DNA of 36,202 nucleotides from Nostocoides japonicum T1-X7 (GCF_001046855.1 NZ_HF570958.1:699412-735613), one strand, 5' to 3'. Shown: positions 15,496 through 24,805, counted from the stretch's first letter. Program-made: numbers and translations. Notes: generated from the sequence alone by a model not told the origin.

Positions 15496-17256
15496 ATGCC
15501 GATGACCGCCGTGGGAATGGTGCCCACCCAGACCCTCATCGATGCCACACCGGTCGACTACCTCATTCTCGCGATCTACTTCATCTTCGTGCTCGGCATC
15601 GGGTTCATGGCCCGCCGGGCCGTCTCCGACTCCCTCGACTTCTTCCTCTCGGGCCGCTCGCTGCCGGCCTGGGTGACGGGTCTCGCCTTCATCTCGGCGA
15701 ACCTCGGTGCCGTCGAGATCATGGGGATGTCGGCCAACGGAGCGCAGATCGGCATACCGACCGTCCACTACTTCTGGGTCGGCGCGATCCCCGCGATGCT
15801 CTTCCTCGGCATCGTCATGATGCCCTTCTACTACGGCTCCAAGGTCCGCTCGGTCCCGGAGTTCATGTTCCGGCGGTTCGGCACCGGAGCCCACCTCGTC
15901 AACGCGATCTCCTTCGCGATCGCGCAGCTGCTCATCGCCGGCGTCAACCTCTTCCTCCTCGGCTCGATCGTCCACGCGCTGCTCGGCTGGCCGAAGTGGG
16001 TGACGCTCATCGTCGCCGCCCTCATCGTCCTGTCGTACATCACCCTCGGCGGCCTGTCGGCGGCGATCTACAACGAGGTCCTCCAGTTCTTCGTCATCGT
16101 CGCCTCCTTGCTGCCGTTGACACTCATCGGCCTCCACCGCCTCGGCGGCTGGGGTGGCATGGAGGAGAAGATCCGCGCTGCAGCCGCGGCCGCCCCCGCC
16201 TCCGCCGGCGTGCCACCCGCGAACGAGCAGCTCAACTCGTGGGCCGGACAGGCACTCTCCGGGTTCAGCAATCCCTTCTGGTCGGTCGTCGGCATCGTCT
16301 TCGGCCTCGGGTTCGTCCTCTCCTTCGGCTACTGGACGACCAACTTCGTCGAGGTCCAGCGAGCCATGGCGTCCAACTCGATGACGGCGGCGCGCAAGAC
16401 GCCCATCATCGGCGCCTTCCCCAAGATGTTCGTGCCCTTCATCACCATCGTCCCGGGCATGATCTCCGCCGTCCTCGTCGTGGAGATCGGCCGGATCAAG
16501 AACGGCGAGAAGGTGCCCGGCGGGTCGTCGGGCGACGGCGTGACCTTCAACGACTCGCTGCTGCTGCTCATGCGAGAAGTGCTGCCCAACGGCCTGCTCG
16601 GCCTCGCGATCACGGGTCTGCTCGCCGCCTTCATGGCCGGCATGGCGGCGAACATCTCCGCCTTCAACACGGTCTTCAGCTACGACCTGTGGCAGCGCTA
16701 CATCCGCAAGAACCACAGCGACGACTACTACCTGCGGATCGGCCGCCTCGCGACCGTCGGCGCCACCATCATCGCGATCTTCACCGCATCCATCGCGGGT
16801 CAGTTCGGCAACATCATGAACTACCTGCAGACCCTCTTCGGGTTCTTCAACGCACCGCTGTTCGCGACGTTCATCCTCGGTATGTTCTGGAAGCGGATGA
16901 CGGCGACGGCCGGCTGGGTCGGCCTGAGCCTCGGCACGATCTCGGCGGTCATCGTCGCATTCCTCTCCGAGGACGCCTTCGGGTCGGCCAGCACGGGCGT
17001 CCTCCCGTTGCACGGTCAGGGGGCGGCCTTCGTCGCGGCGAGCACCGCGTTCGTCGTCGACATCGTGGCCAGCGTCATCGTGTCCGGGTTCACCGAGCCC
17101 AAGCCCGTCTCCGAGCTGCGACACCTCGTCTACTCCGAGACCCCACGCTCGGAGCTCGTCGACCCGGAGGCCGCGACGATGGCGTGGTACCAACGGCCGG
17201 GGCCGCTCGCGGTCATCGCGCTCGTCCTCGTCATCGGCCTCAACGTCATCTTCTGA
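15496..17256 (+). CDS. Sodium:solute symporter (SSS family)
   Basis: A 586-aa membrane protein with about 13-14 helices. The start is ATG 15496, 7 nt after GGGAG; an ATG two codons later is possible. Family features are the N-terminal 'DYLILAIYFIFVLGIGFMARR', 'DFFLSGRSLPAWVTGLAFISANLGAVEIMGMSANG' and the later 'LLAAFMAGMAANISAFNTVFSYDLWQRY', typical of SGLT/vSGLT-type carriers with the LeuT fold. A charged insertion around residues 225-255 joins helices. It lies 9 nt upstream of a small membrane-protein gene that looks cotranscribed. The substrate (sugar, inositol, amino acid or carboxylate) cannot be fixed from sequence alone, although the SGLT-like motifs favour a sugar or polyol. One GGC-ATA-CCG triplet at 15752 contains the very rare ATA codon, part of the GCATAC signal. 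Confidence 0.92.
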   Translation: MPMTAVGMVPTQTLIDATPVDYLILAIYFIFVLGIGFMARRAVSDSLDFFLSGRSLPAWVTGLAFISANLGAVEIMGMSANGAQIGIPTVHYFWVGAIPAMLFLGIVMMPFYYGSKVRSVPEFMFRRFGTGAHLVNAISFAIAQLLIAGVNLFLLGSIVHALLGWPKWVTLIVAALIVLSYITLGGLSAAIYNEVLQFFVIVASLLPLTLIGLHRLGGWGGMEEKIRAAAAAAPASAGVPPANEQLNSWAGQALSGFSNPFWSVVGIVFGLGFVLSFGYWTTNFVEVQRAMASNSMTAARKTPIIGAFPKMFVPFITIVPGMISAVLVVEIGRIKNGEKVPGGSSGDGVTFNDSLLLLMREVLPNGLLGLAITGLLAAFMAGMAANISAFNTVFSYDLWQRYIRKNHSDDYYLRIGRLATVGATIIAIFTASIAGQFGNIMNYLQTLFGFFNAPLFATFILGMFWKRMTATAGWVGLSLGTISAVIVAFLSEDAFGSASTGVLPLHGQGAAFVAASTAFVVDIVASVIVSGFTEPKPVSELRHLVYSETPRSELVDPEAATMAWYQRPGPLAVIALVLVIGLNVIF

Positions 17257-17265
17257 GGAGTCACC

Positions 17266-17559
17266 GTGGCAAACACCGACCAGGGCCAGCACACCGCCGG
17301 AGCGTTCGACATCCGCAACTTCATCGGCGCACTGCTCGGGCTCTTCGGCATCATCCTCCTGCTCATGGGCCTCTTCGGGGACACGGAGGAGGCGAAGACC
17401 GGCGGCGTCAACGCGAACCTGTGGGCCGGTATCGCGCTCATCATCGTCTCGGTCATCTTCCTCACCTGGGCGAGGCTCAGGCCGACGATCGTGCCGCCCC
17501 ACGTCGAGACGCCGGAGATCGACCCCACGCGGCCCGGCCCGACCCCGAAGGGCCACTAG
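17266..17559 (+). CDS. Small two-helix membrane protein linked to the symporter
   Basis: A 97-aa protein from GTG 17266, with GAGGAG overlapping the symporter stop as ribosome site. Helix 1 spans about residues 18-38 (IRNFIGALLGLFGIILLLMGLFG) and helix 2 about 50-67 (LWAGIALIIVSVIFLTWARLR). The tail is Pro-rich and hydrophilic. The loop between helices reads DTEEAKTGGVNAN. It is not a DUF485 protein, the usual small partner of acetate-type symporters. Tight spacing suggests an accessory role for the symporter, but that is inference. The 66 bp to the convergent CapA gene contain no obvious terminator stem. Confidence 0.82.
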   Translation: MANTDQGQHTAGAFDIRNFIGALLGLFGIILLLMGLFGDTEEAKTGGVNANLWAGIALIIVSVIFLTWARLRPTIVPPHVETPEIDPTRPGPTPKGH

Positions 17560-17625
17560 CGAGCCACCAGTGCAGCGGTCGGGTCGTCGCCTCGGATCGT
17601 CAGCGGGCGCCGGAGCGCGCCGACG

Positions 17626-18858
17626 TCACCCGCCGGTCGGCCGCGCCGAGCACTTCCCCGAGCCGAGGGACGAGACGCCGCGGACGACGCGGCTCCACGT
17701 CGTCGCATTCGAGGCCTTCGTGACCGGCTCGATGACGTGGCCCTCCAGCTTGACGCGGGTCGGCTGGTAGGTCGCGGACTCGGTGACCCGCCCGGCGTCG
17801 TCACGGCTGATCGTCACCGTGGCGATCATCCCCTCCTGGGTCTCGGGCCGCAGACCCGCGGCCTGTGAAGGAGCCTGGTTGGACAGGGAGTTGCCGAGGC
17901 CGTAGAAGACGTACTTGCCGTGGATCGTCTGGCACGGCTGGACGACGTGGACGTGGGTGCCGAGGATGAGGTCGACGTCCTTGCTCGCGAGAAGCGCTGC
18001 GGCGAGCGAGGTCTGGTCCTTGGTCGGCTTCGTGATGTACTCGGCTCCCCAGTGGAGGCTCACGACGACGATGTCGGCGCCTGCGCGCTTCGCGGCCCGA
18101 GCGTCGGCGATGATGCCCGCCGCCTTGCGTGCCGGCCACAGCGACTGCGCGGTCCACGGCGCGTCCGGCGGGGTCTTGGTGTTCGGGCCCCAGTCGTTGA
18201 GGACGGTGTAGCTGTAGGCGAGCTGGGCCACTCGGACGCCGTGCGTCGTGTAGTGCGCGACGGAGCGGGGGGCCTTGGGGTCGGCGGTCGGCCCCGCATA
18301 CTGCAGCCCGGCGGCGTGGAGGACGGACACCGTCGAGGCGAGGCCCGCGCGGCCCTGGTCCCATGTGTGGTTGGAGGCGAAGTCGCATCCGTCGTAGCCG
18401 GCCCCCTTGACGGCGGCAGCCATCTCGTGAGGGGTGTTGAAGACGAGCCGGCCGGGGACGCTGAGGTTCGTGTCGTTCTTCGACAGCGGCGTCTCCATGT
18501 GGCAGATCGCCAGGTCGGCGCGCCCCAGGATCGGCGCGACCCGGGCGAACATCGGCGCATAGTCGTAGGTGACGCCCGTCGCCGTGCCGTAGCGCCGGGC
18601 GTCCTTGGTCACCGTGCTGTGGGCGAGGACGTCGCCGGCCGCCGCGATGGTGAGGTGGAACGGCCGGCCTCTCACGGACCCGTCCGCACCCGTTGTCGCG
18701 GATGTCGATCCGGTCGGCGTCGTCGTGCGGGCTCCGTTCGCCCCGCCCGGGCCGGCGGGCGTGCCCGCGCCGTCCGGTCGCGCACCGAGGGAGCAGCCGG
18801 CCGCGGCACCGGCGAGCGCGACAGCGGCCAGCGTCGTGGGGAGTCTCCGCCGAGCCAT
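17626..18858 (-). CDS. CapA-family lipoprotein, metallophosphatase-like
   Basis: A 410-aa protein on the minus strand. Residues 1-22 form a lipoprotein signal (RRR, hydrophobic stretch, lipobox AAAGC with Cys22), followed by a Thr/Gly/Pro-rich linker to about 65. The PGA_cap domain then shows 'AAAGDVLAHSTV', 'DLAICHMETPLSKN', 'FASNHTWDQG', 'VVVSLHWGAEY' and 'LILGTHVHVVQP', the metal-binding Asp/His/Asn blocks of the calcineurin-like CapA fold. CapA proteins take part in poly-gamma-glutamate capsule synthesis in Bacillus, but most actinobacterial members have no capB/C nearby, as here. So the role is a surface-anchored hydrolase of unknown substrate. TACCGT lies 6 nt before the ATG, suggesting a leaderless transcript. 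Confidence 0.9.
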   Translation of the reverse strand: MARRRLPTTLAAVALAGAAAGCSLGARPDGAGTPAGPGGANGARTTTPTGSTSATTGADGSVRGRPFHLTIAAAGDVLAHSTVTKDARRYGTATGVTYDYAPMFARVAPILGRADLAICHMETPLSKNDTNLSVPGRLVFNTPHEMAAAVKGAGYDGCDFASNHTWDQGRAGLASTVSVLHAAGLQYAGPTADPKAPRSVAHYTTHGVRVAQLAYSYTVLNDWGPNTKTPPDAPWTAQSLWPARKAAGIIADARAAKRAGADIVVVSLHWGAEYITKPTKDQTSLAAALLASKDVDLILGTHVHVVQPCQTIHGKYVFYGLGNSLSNQAPSQAAGLRPETQEGMIATVTISRDDAGRVTESATYQPTRVKLEGHVIEPVTKASNATTWSRVVRGVSSLGSGKCSARPTGG

Positions 18859-18864
18859 GCCGAC

Positions 18865-18870
18865 ACGGTA
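18865..18870 (-). promoter_or_regulatory. Candidate -10 box of the CapA gene, inside a GCATACCGT string
   Basis: On the minus strand GCATACCGT is followed by 6 nt and the ATG at 18858. The -10 hexamer TACCGT overlaps one copy of the over-represented hexamer (18868-18873). No clear -35 box. Confidence 0.45.
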
Positions 18871-18982
18871 TGCCGTCCTGCGCCTCCGCCTCGGGAGGTC
18901 GCCCGGGTCGGCCGCCGGTGTCCGGGAGCGACGAGTGGCGCACTGGCCCCGATCGGGTGCCGGATCGCCGGGCGGGCGGGAC

Positions 18983-19783
18983 TCAGGCGAACTGCCAGGA
19001 GCGCTTCGACAGGCCGAACCAGAAGCCGTCGATGACGCTGTCGCTCTCCAACGACCCGGACGCGCAGGCCGCTCCGAGGCTGACGAACAGCGGCGCCCAG
19101 TGCTCGGTCCGCGGGTGGGCCTCCCTGGCGGCGGGCGCCTTCGCGAGGAAGTCGAGGACCCCGTCGACGTCCCCGGCGGCCAGCGTCTCGGCGGCCCAGT
19201 GGTCGAACTCACGGGAGGCGGCGGGCGGCGCGACGTCCGCCCCCTCGCCCGGGTGGAACCAGCGCAGGTTGTGGGTCGTGAAGCCGGAGCCGAGGATGAG
19301 CGTGCCCTCGTCGCGCAGCGGGGCGAGCGTCCGGCCGAGGTCGAAGAGGCGCTGCGGGTCGAGTGTGGGCATCGACAGCTGCACGACCGGGACGTCCGCC
19401 GCGGGGAACATCTCGACGAGCGGCACGTAGGCCCCGTGGTCCAGGCCCCGGCCCTCCTCGCGGGCGACCGGGGTGCCGTCACCCGTGACGAGCCGCTCGA
19501 CGCTCGCCGCGAGCTCGGGAGCGCCGGGTGCGGCATACGTCACGTCGTAGTAGCGCTGGGGGAAGCCCCAGAAGTCGTAGACGAGGGGAGTCCGGCCGTT
19601 CGTCGACGACAGGGAGACCGGCGCCTGCTCCCAGTGCGCGGAGACGACGAGGATGTCCTTGGGCCGGGGGAGTCCGTGCGACCAGGCCGAGAGCTCGGCG
19701 GTCCAGCGGGCGTCGTCGGCGAGCGGTGGTGCGCCGTGGCTGAGGTAGAGGACCGGCATCCGCTCCGCTGTGGTCGTCGTCAT
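18983..19783 (-). CDS. DODA-type extradiol ring-opening dioxygenase (LigB fold, YgiD-like)
   Basis: A 266-aa enzyme on the minus strand. It has the conserved blocks 'MPVLYLSHGAPPL', 'ILVVSAHWE', 'GLDHGAYVPL' and 'GSGFTTHNL', whose histidines bind the catalytic metal in the class III (LigB-like) dioxygenase family. Length matches E. coli YgiD (about 260 aa), which cleaves L-DOPA in an extradiol manner. Start: ATG 19783 has TAGAAT 7 nt upstream and TTGAAC 17 bp further, an excellent leaderless promoter. The ATG at 19792 would fall within the -10 box and is rejected. It lies 124 bp upstream of the CapA gene on the same strand, but the CapA gene seems to have its own promoter. The natural aromatic substrate is unknown. 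Confidence 0.92.
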   Translation of the reverse strand: MTTTTAERMPVLYLSHGAPPLADDARWTAELSAWSHGLPRPKDILVVSAHWEQAPVSLSSTNGRTPLVYDFWGFPQRYYDVTYAAPGAPELAASVERLVTGDGTPVAREEGRGLDHGAYVPLVEMFPAADVPVVQLSMPTLDPQRLFDLGRTLAPLRDEGTLILGSGFTTHNLRWFHPGEGADVAPPAASREFDHWAAETLAAGDVDGVLDFLAKAPAAREAHPRTEHWAPLFVSLGAACASGSLESDSVIDGFWFGLSKRSWQFA

Positions 19784-19790
19784 GGCACCC

Positions 19791-19819
19791 ATTCTACCGG
19801 CAGATGGTTGAAGGTTCAA
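19791..19819 (-). promoter_or_regulatory. Dioxygenase promoter (TTGAAC-17-TAGAAT), leaderless
   Basis: On the minus strand TTGAAC (19819-19814) and TAGAAT (19796-19791) are separated by 17 bp, in the most AT-rich patch of this region. Seven nt follow before the ATG at 19783, the same spacing as at the tetR promoter. Confidence 0.75.
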
Positions 19820-19964
19820 ATAAACGCCACATCGGTCGGCGGCCCGGCGTCCGGAATGAGATGTCGATGCGGGAATGCGGGGGTGAGGGGTTACCGTTGC
19901 GCCCGACACCACGTCGAGGCAGCGACGAATCCGCTGCACGTGGTCGGACAGGAAGCAGGAGCAC

Positions 19965-22745
19965 GTGAGTGACACCGGACGCAAGCTCGTCATCGTCGAG
20001 TCGCCGACGAAGGTCAAGAACATCGCCGCCTACCTCGGCGACGGATGGGACGTCGAGGCGTCCGTCGGGCACATCCGGGACATCCCGACGCCGTCCCAGC
20101 TGCCGCCGGAGATGAAGAAGGGCCCGTATGCCAAGTTCGGGGTCGACATAGACAACGACTTCGAGCCCTACTACGTCGTCGACGCCGACAAGAAGAAGAA
20201 GGTCAACGAGCTGAAGCGGCTCCTCAAGGGCGCCGACGAGCTCTACCTCGCGACGGATGAGGACCGTGAGGGCGAGGCCATCGCCTGGCACCTGCTGCAG
20301 ACCCTCAAGCCGACGATCCCGGTGAAGCGCATGGTGTTCCACGAGATCACCCCCGAGGCGATCCAGCGCGCCGCCGACCACACCCGCGACCTCGACATCA
20401 ACCTCGTCGACGCCCAGGAGACCCGGCGCGTCCTCGACCGGCTCTACGGCTACGAGGTGTCGCCCGTCCTGTGGCGCAAGGTCCGCGCCGGTCTGTCGGC
20501 GGGCCGGGTCCAGTCCGTCGTCACCCGGATGGTCGTCGACCGCGAGCGCGAGCGGATGGCCTTCCGCGCCGCGTCGTACTGGGACGTCGAGGCCGACGTG
20601 ACCCCCGACACCGAGGCGAACCTGTTCACCGCCCGGCTCACCGGCGTCGACGGCCATCGGGTGGCGACCGGACGCGACTTCGCCGACGACGGGACGCTCA
20701 CCTCGGCGAAGGTCGTCCACCTCGACGAGGAGGACGCGCGCTCGATCGCGGCGCAGCTGCTCCAGGCCGCGGTGCAGGTGGCCGGGGTCGACGAGAAGCC
20801 GCGCTCCCGCAGGCCGTCCGCGCCGTTCACCACCTCGACGTTGCAGCAGGAGGCCTCGCGCAAGCTGCGGCTGTCCTCGCGCGACACGATGTCGGTCGCC
20901 CAGCGTCTCTACGAGCGCGGCTACATCACGTATATGCGGACCGACAGCACGACGCTGTCCGAGGCGGCGCTCACCGCGGCCCGGACGCAGGCGCGCGAGC
21001 TGTACGGAGCGTCATACGTCCCGGACGCACCGCGCCGCTACGAGAAGAAGAGCAAGAACGCCCAGGAGGCCCACGAGGCGATCCGCCCGGCCGGCGACCG
21101 GTTCCGCACCCCGGCGCAGGTCGCCGGCGAGCTGCGGGGCACCGAGATGGCGCTCTACGACCTCATCTGGAAGCGCACCGTCGCCTCCCAGATGGCCAAC
21201 GCGGAGACGATGACGACGACGCTGCGCCTCGGTGCCACGCTCGAGGACGGCCGCGCCGTCGAGCTGTCCGCGTCCGGCACGGTCGTCACCTTCCGCGGGT
21301 TCCTCGCCGCCTACGAGGAGGGTCGCGACGAGGAGGACACCCGTCGCCGCAAGGCATCCCAGATCGCGGCCGAGGAGGAGCGCCGCCTGCCGCGCCTCGG
21401 TGTCGGGGTTCCCCTGACGGTCGACCGCGCCGAGGCCGAGGGCCACGAGACGAGCCCACCGCCGCGCTATACGGAGGCGACCCTCGTCAAGGCGATGGAG
21501 GAGCGGGGCATCGGGCGCCCGAGCACGTATGCCCAGATGGTCGGGACCGTCCAGGACCGCGGCTACGTCCGCATCCGGGGATCCGCGCTCGTGCCGACCT
21601 GGTTGGCGTTCGCCGTGACCCGGCTCCTGGAGATCCACTTCTCCTCGCTCGTCGACTACGACTTCACGGCCTCGATGGAGGAGGACCTCGACCGTATCGC
21701 GGCCGGCACGGAGCGACGCGCGACGTGGCTCAAGCGCTTCTACTTCGGCGACGAGGCGACCGACGCCGAGGGGCTCCAGGACCTCGTCGAGGACCTCGGT
21801 GACATCGACGCCCGCGGCATCTCGACGATCGAGATCGGCGACGGGATCGTCGTCCGCGTCGGCCGGTACGGCCCGTACGTCGAGGAGGTCGCGCCCGCCG
21901 GGGTCGACCCGGCGACGGGAGAGATGAGCGACGACGCGGCGACCGCTCCGCGGCGGGCGAGCATCACCGACGACATCGCACCCGACGAACTGACGCCGGC
22001 CAAGGCCCGGGAGCTGCTCGAGGCGGCGGCCGACGACGGCCGCGTCCTCGGGACCGACCCGGCGACGGGACACGAGATCGTCGCGAAGGCAGGGCGATAC
22101 GGCCCGTACGTCACCGAGGTGCTTCCCGAGCCGAATGGTGACACCCCCACCAAGGGCCGTGCCAAGGCGGCGAAGCCCAAGCCGCGCACCGCCTCGCTCT
22201 TCAAGGACATGGACCTGTCGACGATCGACATCCACACCGCCCTGCGTCTCCTCTCGCTGCCGCGCGTCGTCGGCGCCGATCCCGAGTCGGGAGAGCAGAT
22301 CACGGCGCAGAACGGCCGCTACGGCCCGTACCTGAAGAAGGGCACCGACTCCCGGAGCCTGGAGTCCGAGCAGCAGCTGTTCGACATCACCCTCGAGCAG
22401 GCGCTCGCGATCTACGCCCAGCCCAAGCAGCGGGGTCGCGCCGCGGCGAAGCCGCCGCTGGCCTCCTTCGACGTCGACCCGGTGTCCGGCAGGCCGGTCG
22501 TCGTCAAGGACGGCCGGTTCGGCCCCTACGTGACGGACGGTGAGACGAACGCCACGCTGCGCCGCGACGACGACCCGGAGTCACTGACCGCCGAGCGGGC
22601 CTACGAGCTGCTCGCCGAGAAGAGGGCCCGCGGTCCCGTCACGCGCAAGCGGGCCGCGAAGAAGACGACGGCCCGCAAGACGGCGACGAAGAAGACCACG
22701 GCCACGAGGACGACGGCCAAGAAGACGACGACGAAGAAGGCCTGA
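19965..22745 (+). CDS. topA: DNA topoisomerase I (type IA)
   Basis: A 926-aa enzyme from GTG 19965 with AGGAAGCAGGAG upstream. The Toprim domain starts at 'KLVIVESPTKVKNIAAYLG' with the acidic 'ATDEDREGEAIAWHL' block. The active-site tyrosine is Tyr323 in YITYMRTDST. After the core, residues ~600-880 carry four G-R-(Y/F)-G-P-Y repeats, the TopoI C-terminal repeat type without zinc cysteines. A lysine-rich tail (KKTTARKTATKKTTA...) follows; such tails in mycobacterial and Streptomyces TopA aid processivity. It relaxes negative supercoils. I recall tmk and holB following topA in other actinobacteria; here an SCP2 protein and an acyl-CoA ligase follow instead. TTACCGTTG near 19892 could hold a -10 box (TACCGT), but no -35 is seen. 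Confidence 0.98.
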   Translation: MSDTGRKLVIVESPTKVKNIAAYLGDGWDVEASVGHIRDIPTPSQLPPEMKKGPYAKFGVDIDNDFEPYYVVDADKKKKVNELKRLLKGADELYLATDEDREGEAIAWHLLQTLKPTIPVKRMVFHEITPEAIQRAADHTRDLDINLVDAQETRRVLDRLYGYEVSPVLWRKVRAGLSAGRVQSVVTRMVVDRERERMAFRAASYWDVEADVTPDTEANLFTARLTGVDGHRVATGRDFADDGTLTSAKVVHLDEEDARSIAAQLLQAAVQVAGVDEKPRSRRPSAPFTTSTLQQEASRKLRLSSRDTMSVAQRLYERGYITYMRTDSTTLSEAALTAARTQARELYGASYVPDAPRRYEKKSKNAQEAHEAIRPAGDRFRTPAQVAGELRGTEMALYDLIWKRTVASQMANAETMTTTLRLGATLEDGRAVELSASGTVVTFRGFLAAYEEGRDEEDTRRRKASQIAAEEERRLPRLGVGVPLTVDRAEAEGHETSPPPRYTEATLVKAMEERGIGRPSTYAQMVGTVQDRGYVRIRGSALVPTWLAFAVTRLLEIHFSSLVDYDFTASMEEDLDRIAAGTERRATWLKRFYFGDEATDAEGLQDLVEDLGDIDARGISTIEIGDGIVVRVGRYGPYVEEVAPAGVDPATGEMSDDAATAPRRASITDDIAPDELTPAKARELLEAAADDGRVLGTDPATGHEIVAKAGRYGPYVTEVLPEPNGDTPTKGRAKAAKPKPRTASLFKDMDLSTIDIHTALRLLSLPRVVGADPESGEQITAQNGRYGPYLKKGTDSRSLESEQQLFDITLEQALAIYAQPKQRGRAAAKPPLASFDVDPVSGRPVVVKDGRFGPYVTDGETNATLRRDDDPESLTAERAYELLAEKRARGPVTRKRAAKKTTARKTATKKTTATRTTAKKTTTKKA

Positions 22746-22785
22746 GGCGGCTCTTGGCCTCGAGGGACGGGGAGAGGGGAGCACG

Positions 22786-23238
22786 ATGACGGGGTTCACC
22801 GTCGAGTCGGTGAGGAGCAGCACACCTCGCGAGTTCGCGACGCTCATCAAGGGGGCCAAGGACGCCGACATCCGGGCCGCCATGGCAGGGCCGGAGCGTG
22901 CGGACCTCCTCGACGCCGTCTTCGCCAAGTTCCCCGAGCTGTTCGTGCCCGAGAAGGCCGCCGGTGTCGACGCGCGGATCGACATCCGGGTGACCGGCGG
23001 CCCGGGGGACTCCTCCGACACGTACGCGATCGTCGTCCGGGACTCCACGTGCACCGTCGAGAAGGCGCCGACGGTCGAGCCCACCGTCTCGCTCATGATG
23101 GCGCCCGTCGAGTTCCTCAAGATCATCACCCGATCCGGCAACCCGGTCATGATGGCGATGACGGGCAAGCTCAAGGTGCGGGGCGATCTGGCCCTCGCCC
23201 AGCGCTTCGGTGACTACTTCGACGTACGGCGGGGATGA
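22786..23238 (+). CDS. SCP2 sterol-carrier-domain protein
   Basis: A 150-aa single-domain protein with a GGAGAGGGGAG ribosome site. It shows the SCP2 pattern: an N-terminal helical stretch, 'ARIDIRVTGGPGDSSDTYAIVVRDSTCTVEKAP' beta strands and 'MMAPVEFLKIITRSGNPVMMAMTGKLKVRGDLALAQRFGDYF', the hydrophobic lipid-binding end with the usual 'G.l.v.Gd..la..l..lF' motif. SCP2 proteins bind lipids or acyl-CoA. The acyl-CoA ligase gene begins 8 bp downstream, so the pair probably acts on the same hydrophobic substrate. The exact ligand is unknown. Confidence 0.88.
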   Translation: MTGFTVESVRSSTPREFATLIKGAKDADIRAAMAGPERADLLDAVFAKFPELFVPEKAAGVDARIDIRVTGGPGDSSDTYAIVVRDSTCTVEKAPTVEPTVSLMMAPVEFLKIITRSGNPVMMAMTGKLKVRGDLALAQRFGDYFDVRRG

Positions 23239-23245
23239 TCGGCCG

Positions 23246-24805
23246 ATGAAGCCCACGGTCGTCGCGACGACGATGGCGAAGCGCGGCTTCTTCGCGCCCG
23301 CGCTGCCGCACCGGCTCGCCCGCCAGCTGACGAGCATGCGCACCTGGGGCTTCGGCCTCGCCGGCGAGCTGCGCCAGGCTGCGGCCCGGTCCCCGAAGTC
23401 GGTCGCCGTCGTCGACGACGACCGGCGCCTCACGTATGCCGAGCTGGTCGCCGAGAGCGACGCCGTCACCTCGGTGCTGTCCGCACGGGGCATCGGTCCC
23501 GGAGACCGGATCGGCCTTCTCGCCCGCAACCACGTGGGCACCGTCTCGGCCATTCTCGGCGCCAACGCACTGGGCGCCGACCTCGTGCTCCTCAACACCG
23601 GGCTCGGTGCGGACGCGCTGGCGCACCTCGTCACAGAGCAGGACCTGCGGCTGCTCGTCCACGACGACGAGTTCTCCTCTCTCGTCGGCGATCTGGGGGT
23701 CGGTCGTCTCTCCGAGCGTGACCTCGCGCGCGAGCTGCACCTGCTCGGGCCGGTCCCCGGCCCACCGCCACCGGTGGAGGCGGGCCGCACTGTCATCCTC
23801 ACGTCCGGGACGACCGGTATGCCGCGCGCCGCCACCCGCCGGACGCCAGGTGGTCTGGGGCCGATGGTCTCCATGCTCGATCGCATACCGCTCAACAACC
23901 GCGACCGGGTCCTCGTCTCGGCACCGCTCTTCCACACGTGGGGGTATGCCGCGCTGCAGCTCGGACTCGGGGTCCGGGCCACTCTCGTCCTCCAGCGGCG
24001 GTTCGACCCGGTGGCGGCCCACACGGCGCTCGTGCGGTACCGGTGCCACGCCATGTTCGCCGTCCCGATCCTCATCGAGCGGATGCTCGCCGCGGCCGAT
24101 GCCGGAGATCTCCCGCGGCCGCCGGAGCTGCGGGTCGTGGCGGTCAGCGGGTCCTCGCTGTCGACAGGCTTCGCGCCACGGTTCATGGACCGCTACGGCG
24201 AGGTGCTCTACAGCCTCTACGGCTCGACGGAGGCGTCGTGGATCTGCATCGCGGATCCCCGCCAGCTGCGCCGGGATCCGGCGACGGCGGGGACGCCACC
24301 GCTCGGCACCCGCGTCGAGATCCTCGATGCCGACCTCGCGCCGGTCCGCGACGGGGTCACCGGCCGGATCTTCGTCGGCAACGACCTCGTCTTCGAGGGC
24401 TACTCCGACGGCGGGGGCGTGACCTCGCACGAGGGGATGATCGCGACGGGCGACCTCGGGCATCGGGCCGGCGGACTCTTCTACGTCGACGGGCGCGGCG
24501 ACGACATGGTCGTCAGCGGGGGCGAGAACGTCCACCCGGCGGCGGTGCAGCGCATCATCGAGGAGAGTCCCGAGGTCCGCGAGGTCTGTGTGACGGGTGT
24601 CCCGGATGCCGAGTTCGGGCAGCGCCTGGCCGCATTCGTCGTCCTCGAGGAGGAGGCGTCCCTCTCCGGCGAGGACGTGCGCGCGCTCGTCCGGTCGCGG
24701 CTCGCGCGGCACGCCGTCCCCCGGGACGTCCACTTCGTCGAGGCGCTGCCCCGCAACGCCGCCGGCAAGGTCCTCGCCAGAGAGCTCGTCGCACCCGACG
24801 CCTGA
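23246..24805 (+). CDS. AMP-forming acyl-CoA ligase / synthetase
   Basis: A 519-aa ANL-superfamily enzyme from ATG 23246, with GGGGATG upstream. Motifs in order: P-loop 'VILTSGTTGMPRAATR' (about residues 183-198), 'LFHTWGYAALQLGL', 'YGSTEASW', 'IATGDLGH' and the hinge 'VDGRGDDMVVSGGENVHP'. The C-terminal catalytic lysine is in 'PRNAAGKVLAREL'. The third P-loop part reads MPRAA in place of the more usual PKGA, with Arg replacing Lys. These enzymes activate a carboxylate with ATP to an acyl-adenylate and then a thioester, usually acyl-CoA. N-terminal residues 1-45 are basic/hydrophobic, common in actinobacterial long-chain (FadD-type) members. Cotranscription with the SCP2 gene is likely. The acid substrate is not determinable. 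Confidence 0.92.
   Translation: MKPTVVATTMAKRGFFAPALPHRLARQLTSMRTWGFGLAGELRQAAARSPKSVAVVDDDRRLTYAELVAESDAVTSVLSARGIGPGDRIGLLARNHVGTVSAILGANALGADLVLLNTGLGADALAHLVTEQDLRLLVHDDEFSSLVGDLGVGRLSERDLARELHLLGPVPGPPPPVEAGRTVILTSGTTGMPRAATRRTPGGLGPMVSMLDRIPLNNRDRVLVSAPLFHTWGYAALQLGLGVRATLVLQRRFDPVAAHTALVRYRCHAMFAVPILIERMLAAADAGDLPRPPELRVVAVSGSSLSTGFAPRFMDRYGEVLYSLYGSTEASWICIADPRQLRRDPATAGTPPLGTRVEILDADLAPVRDGVTGRIFVGNDLVFEGYSDGGGVTSHEGMIATGDLGHRAGGLFYVDGRGDDMVVSGGENVHPAAVQRIIEESPEVREVCVTGVPDAEFGQRLAAFVVLEEEASLSGEDVRALVRSRLARHAVPRDVHFVEALPRNAAGKVLARELVAPDA

Noticed and set aside
14386..17556. 1056-codon minus-strand frame opposite the exporter and symporter
   Set aside because: Composition is the same acidic/basic low-complexity shadow; the plus strand carries unmistakable families.
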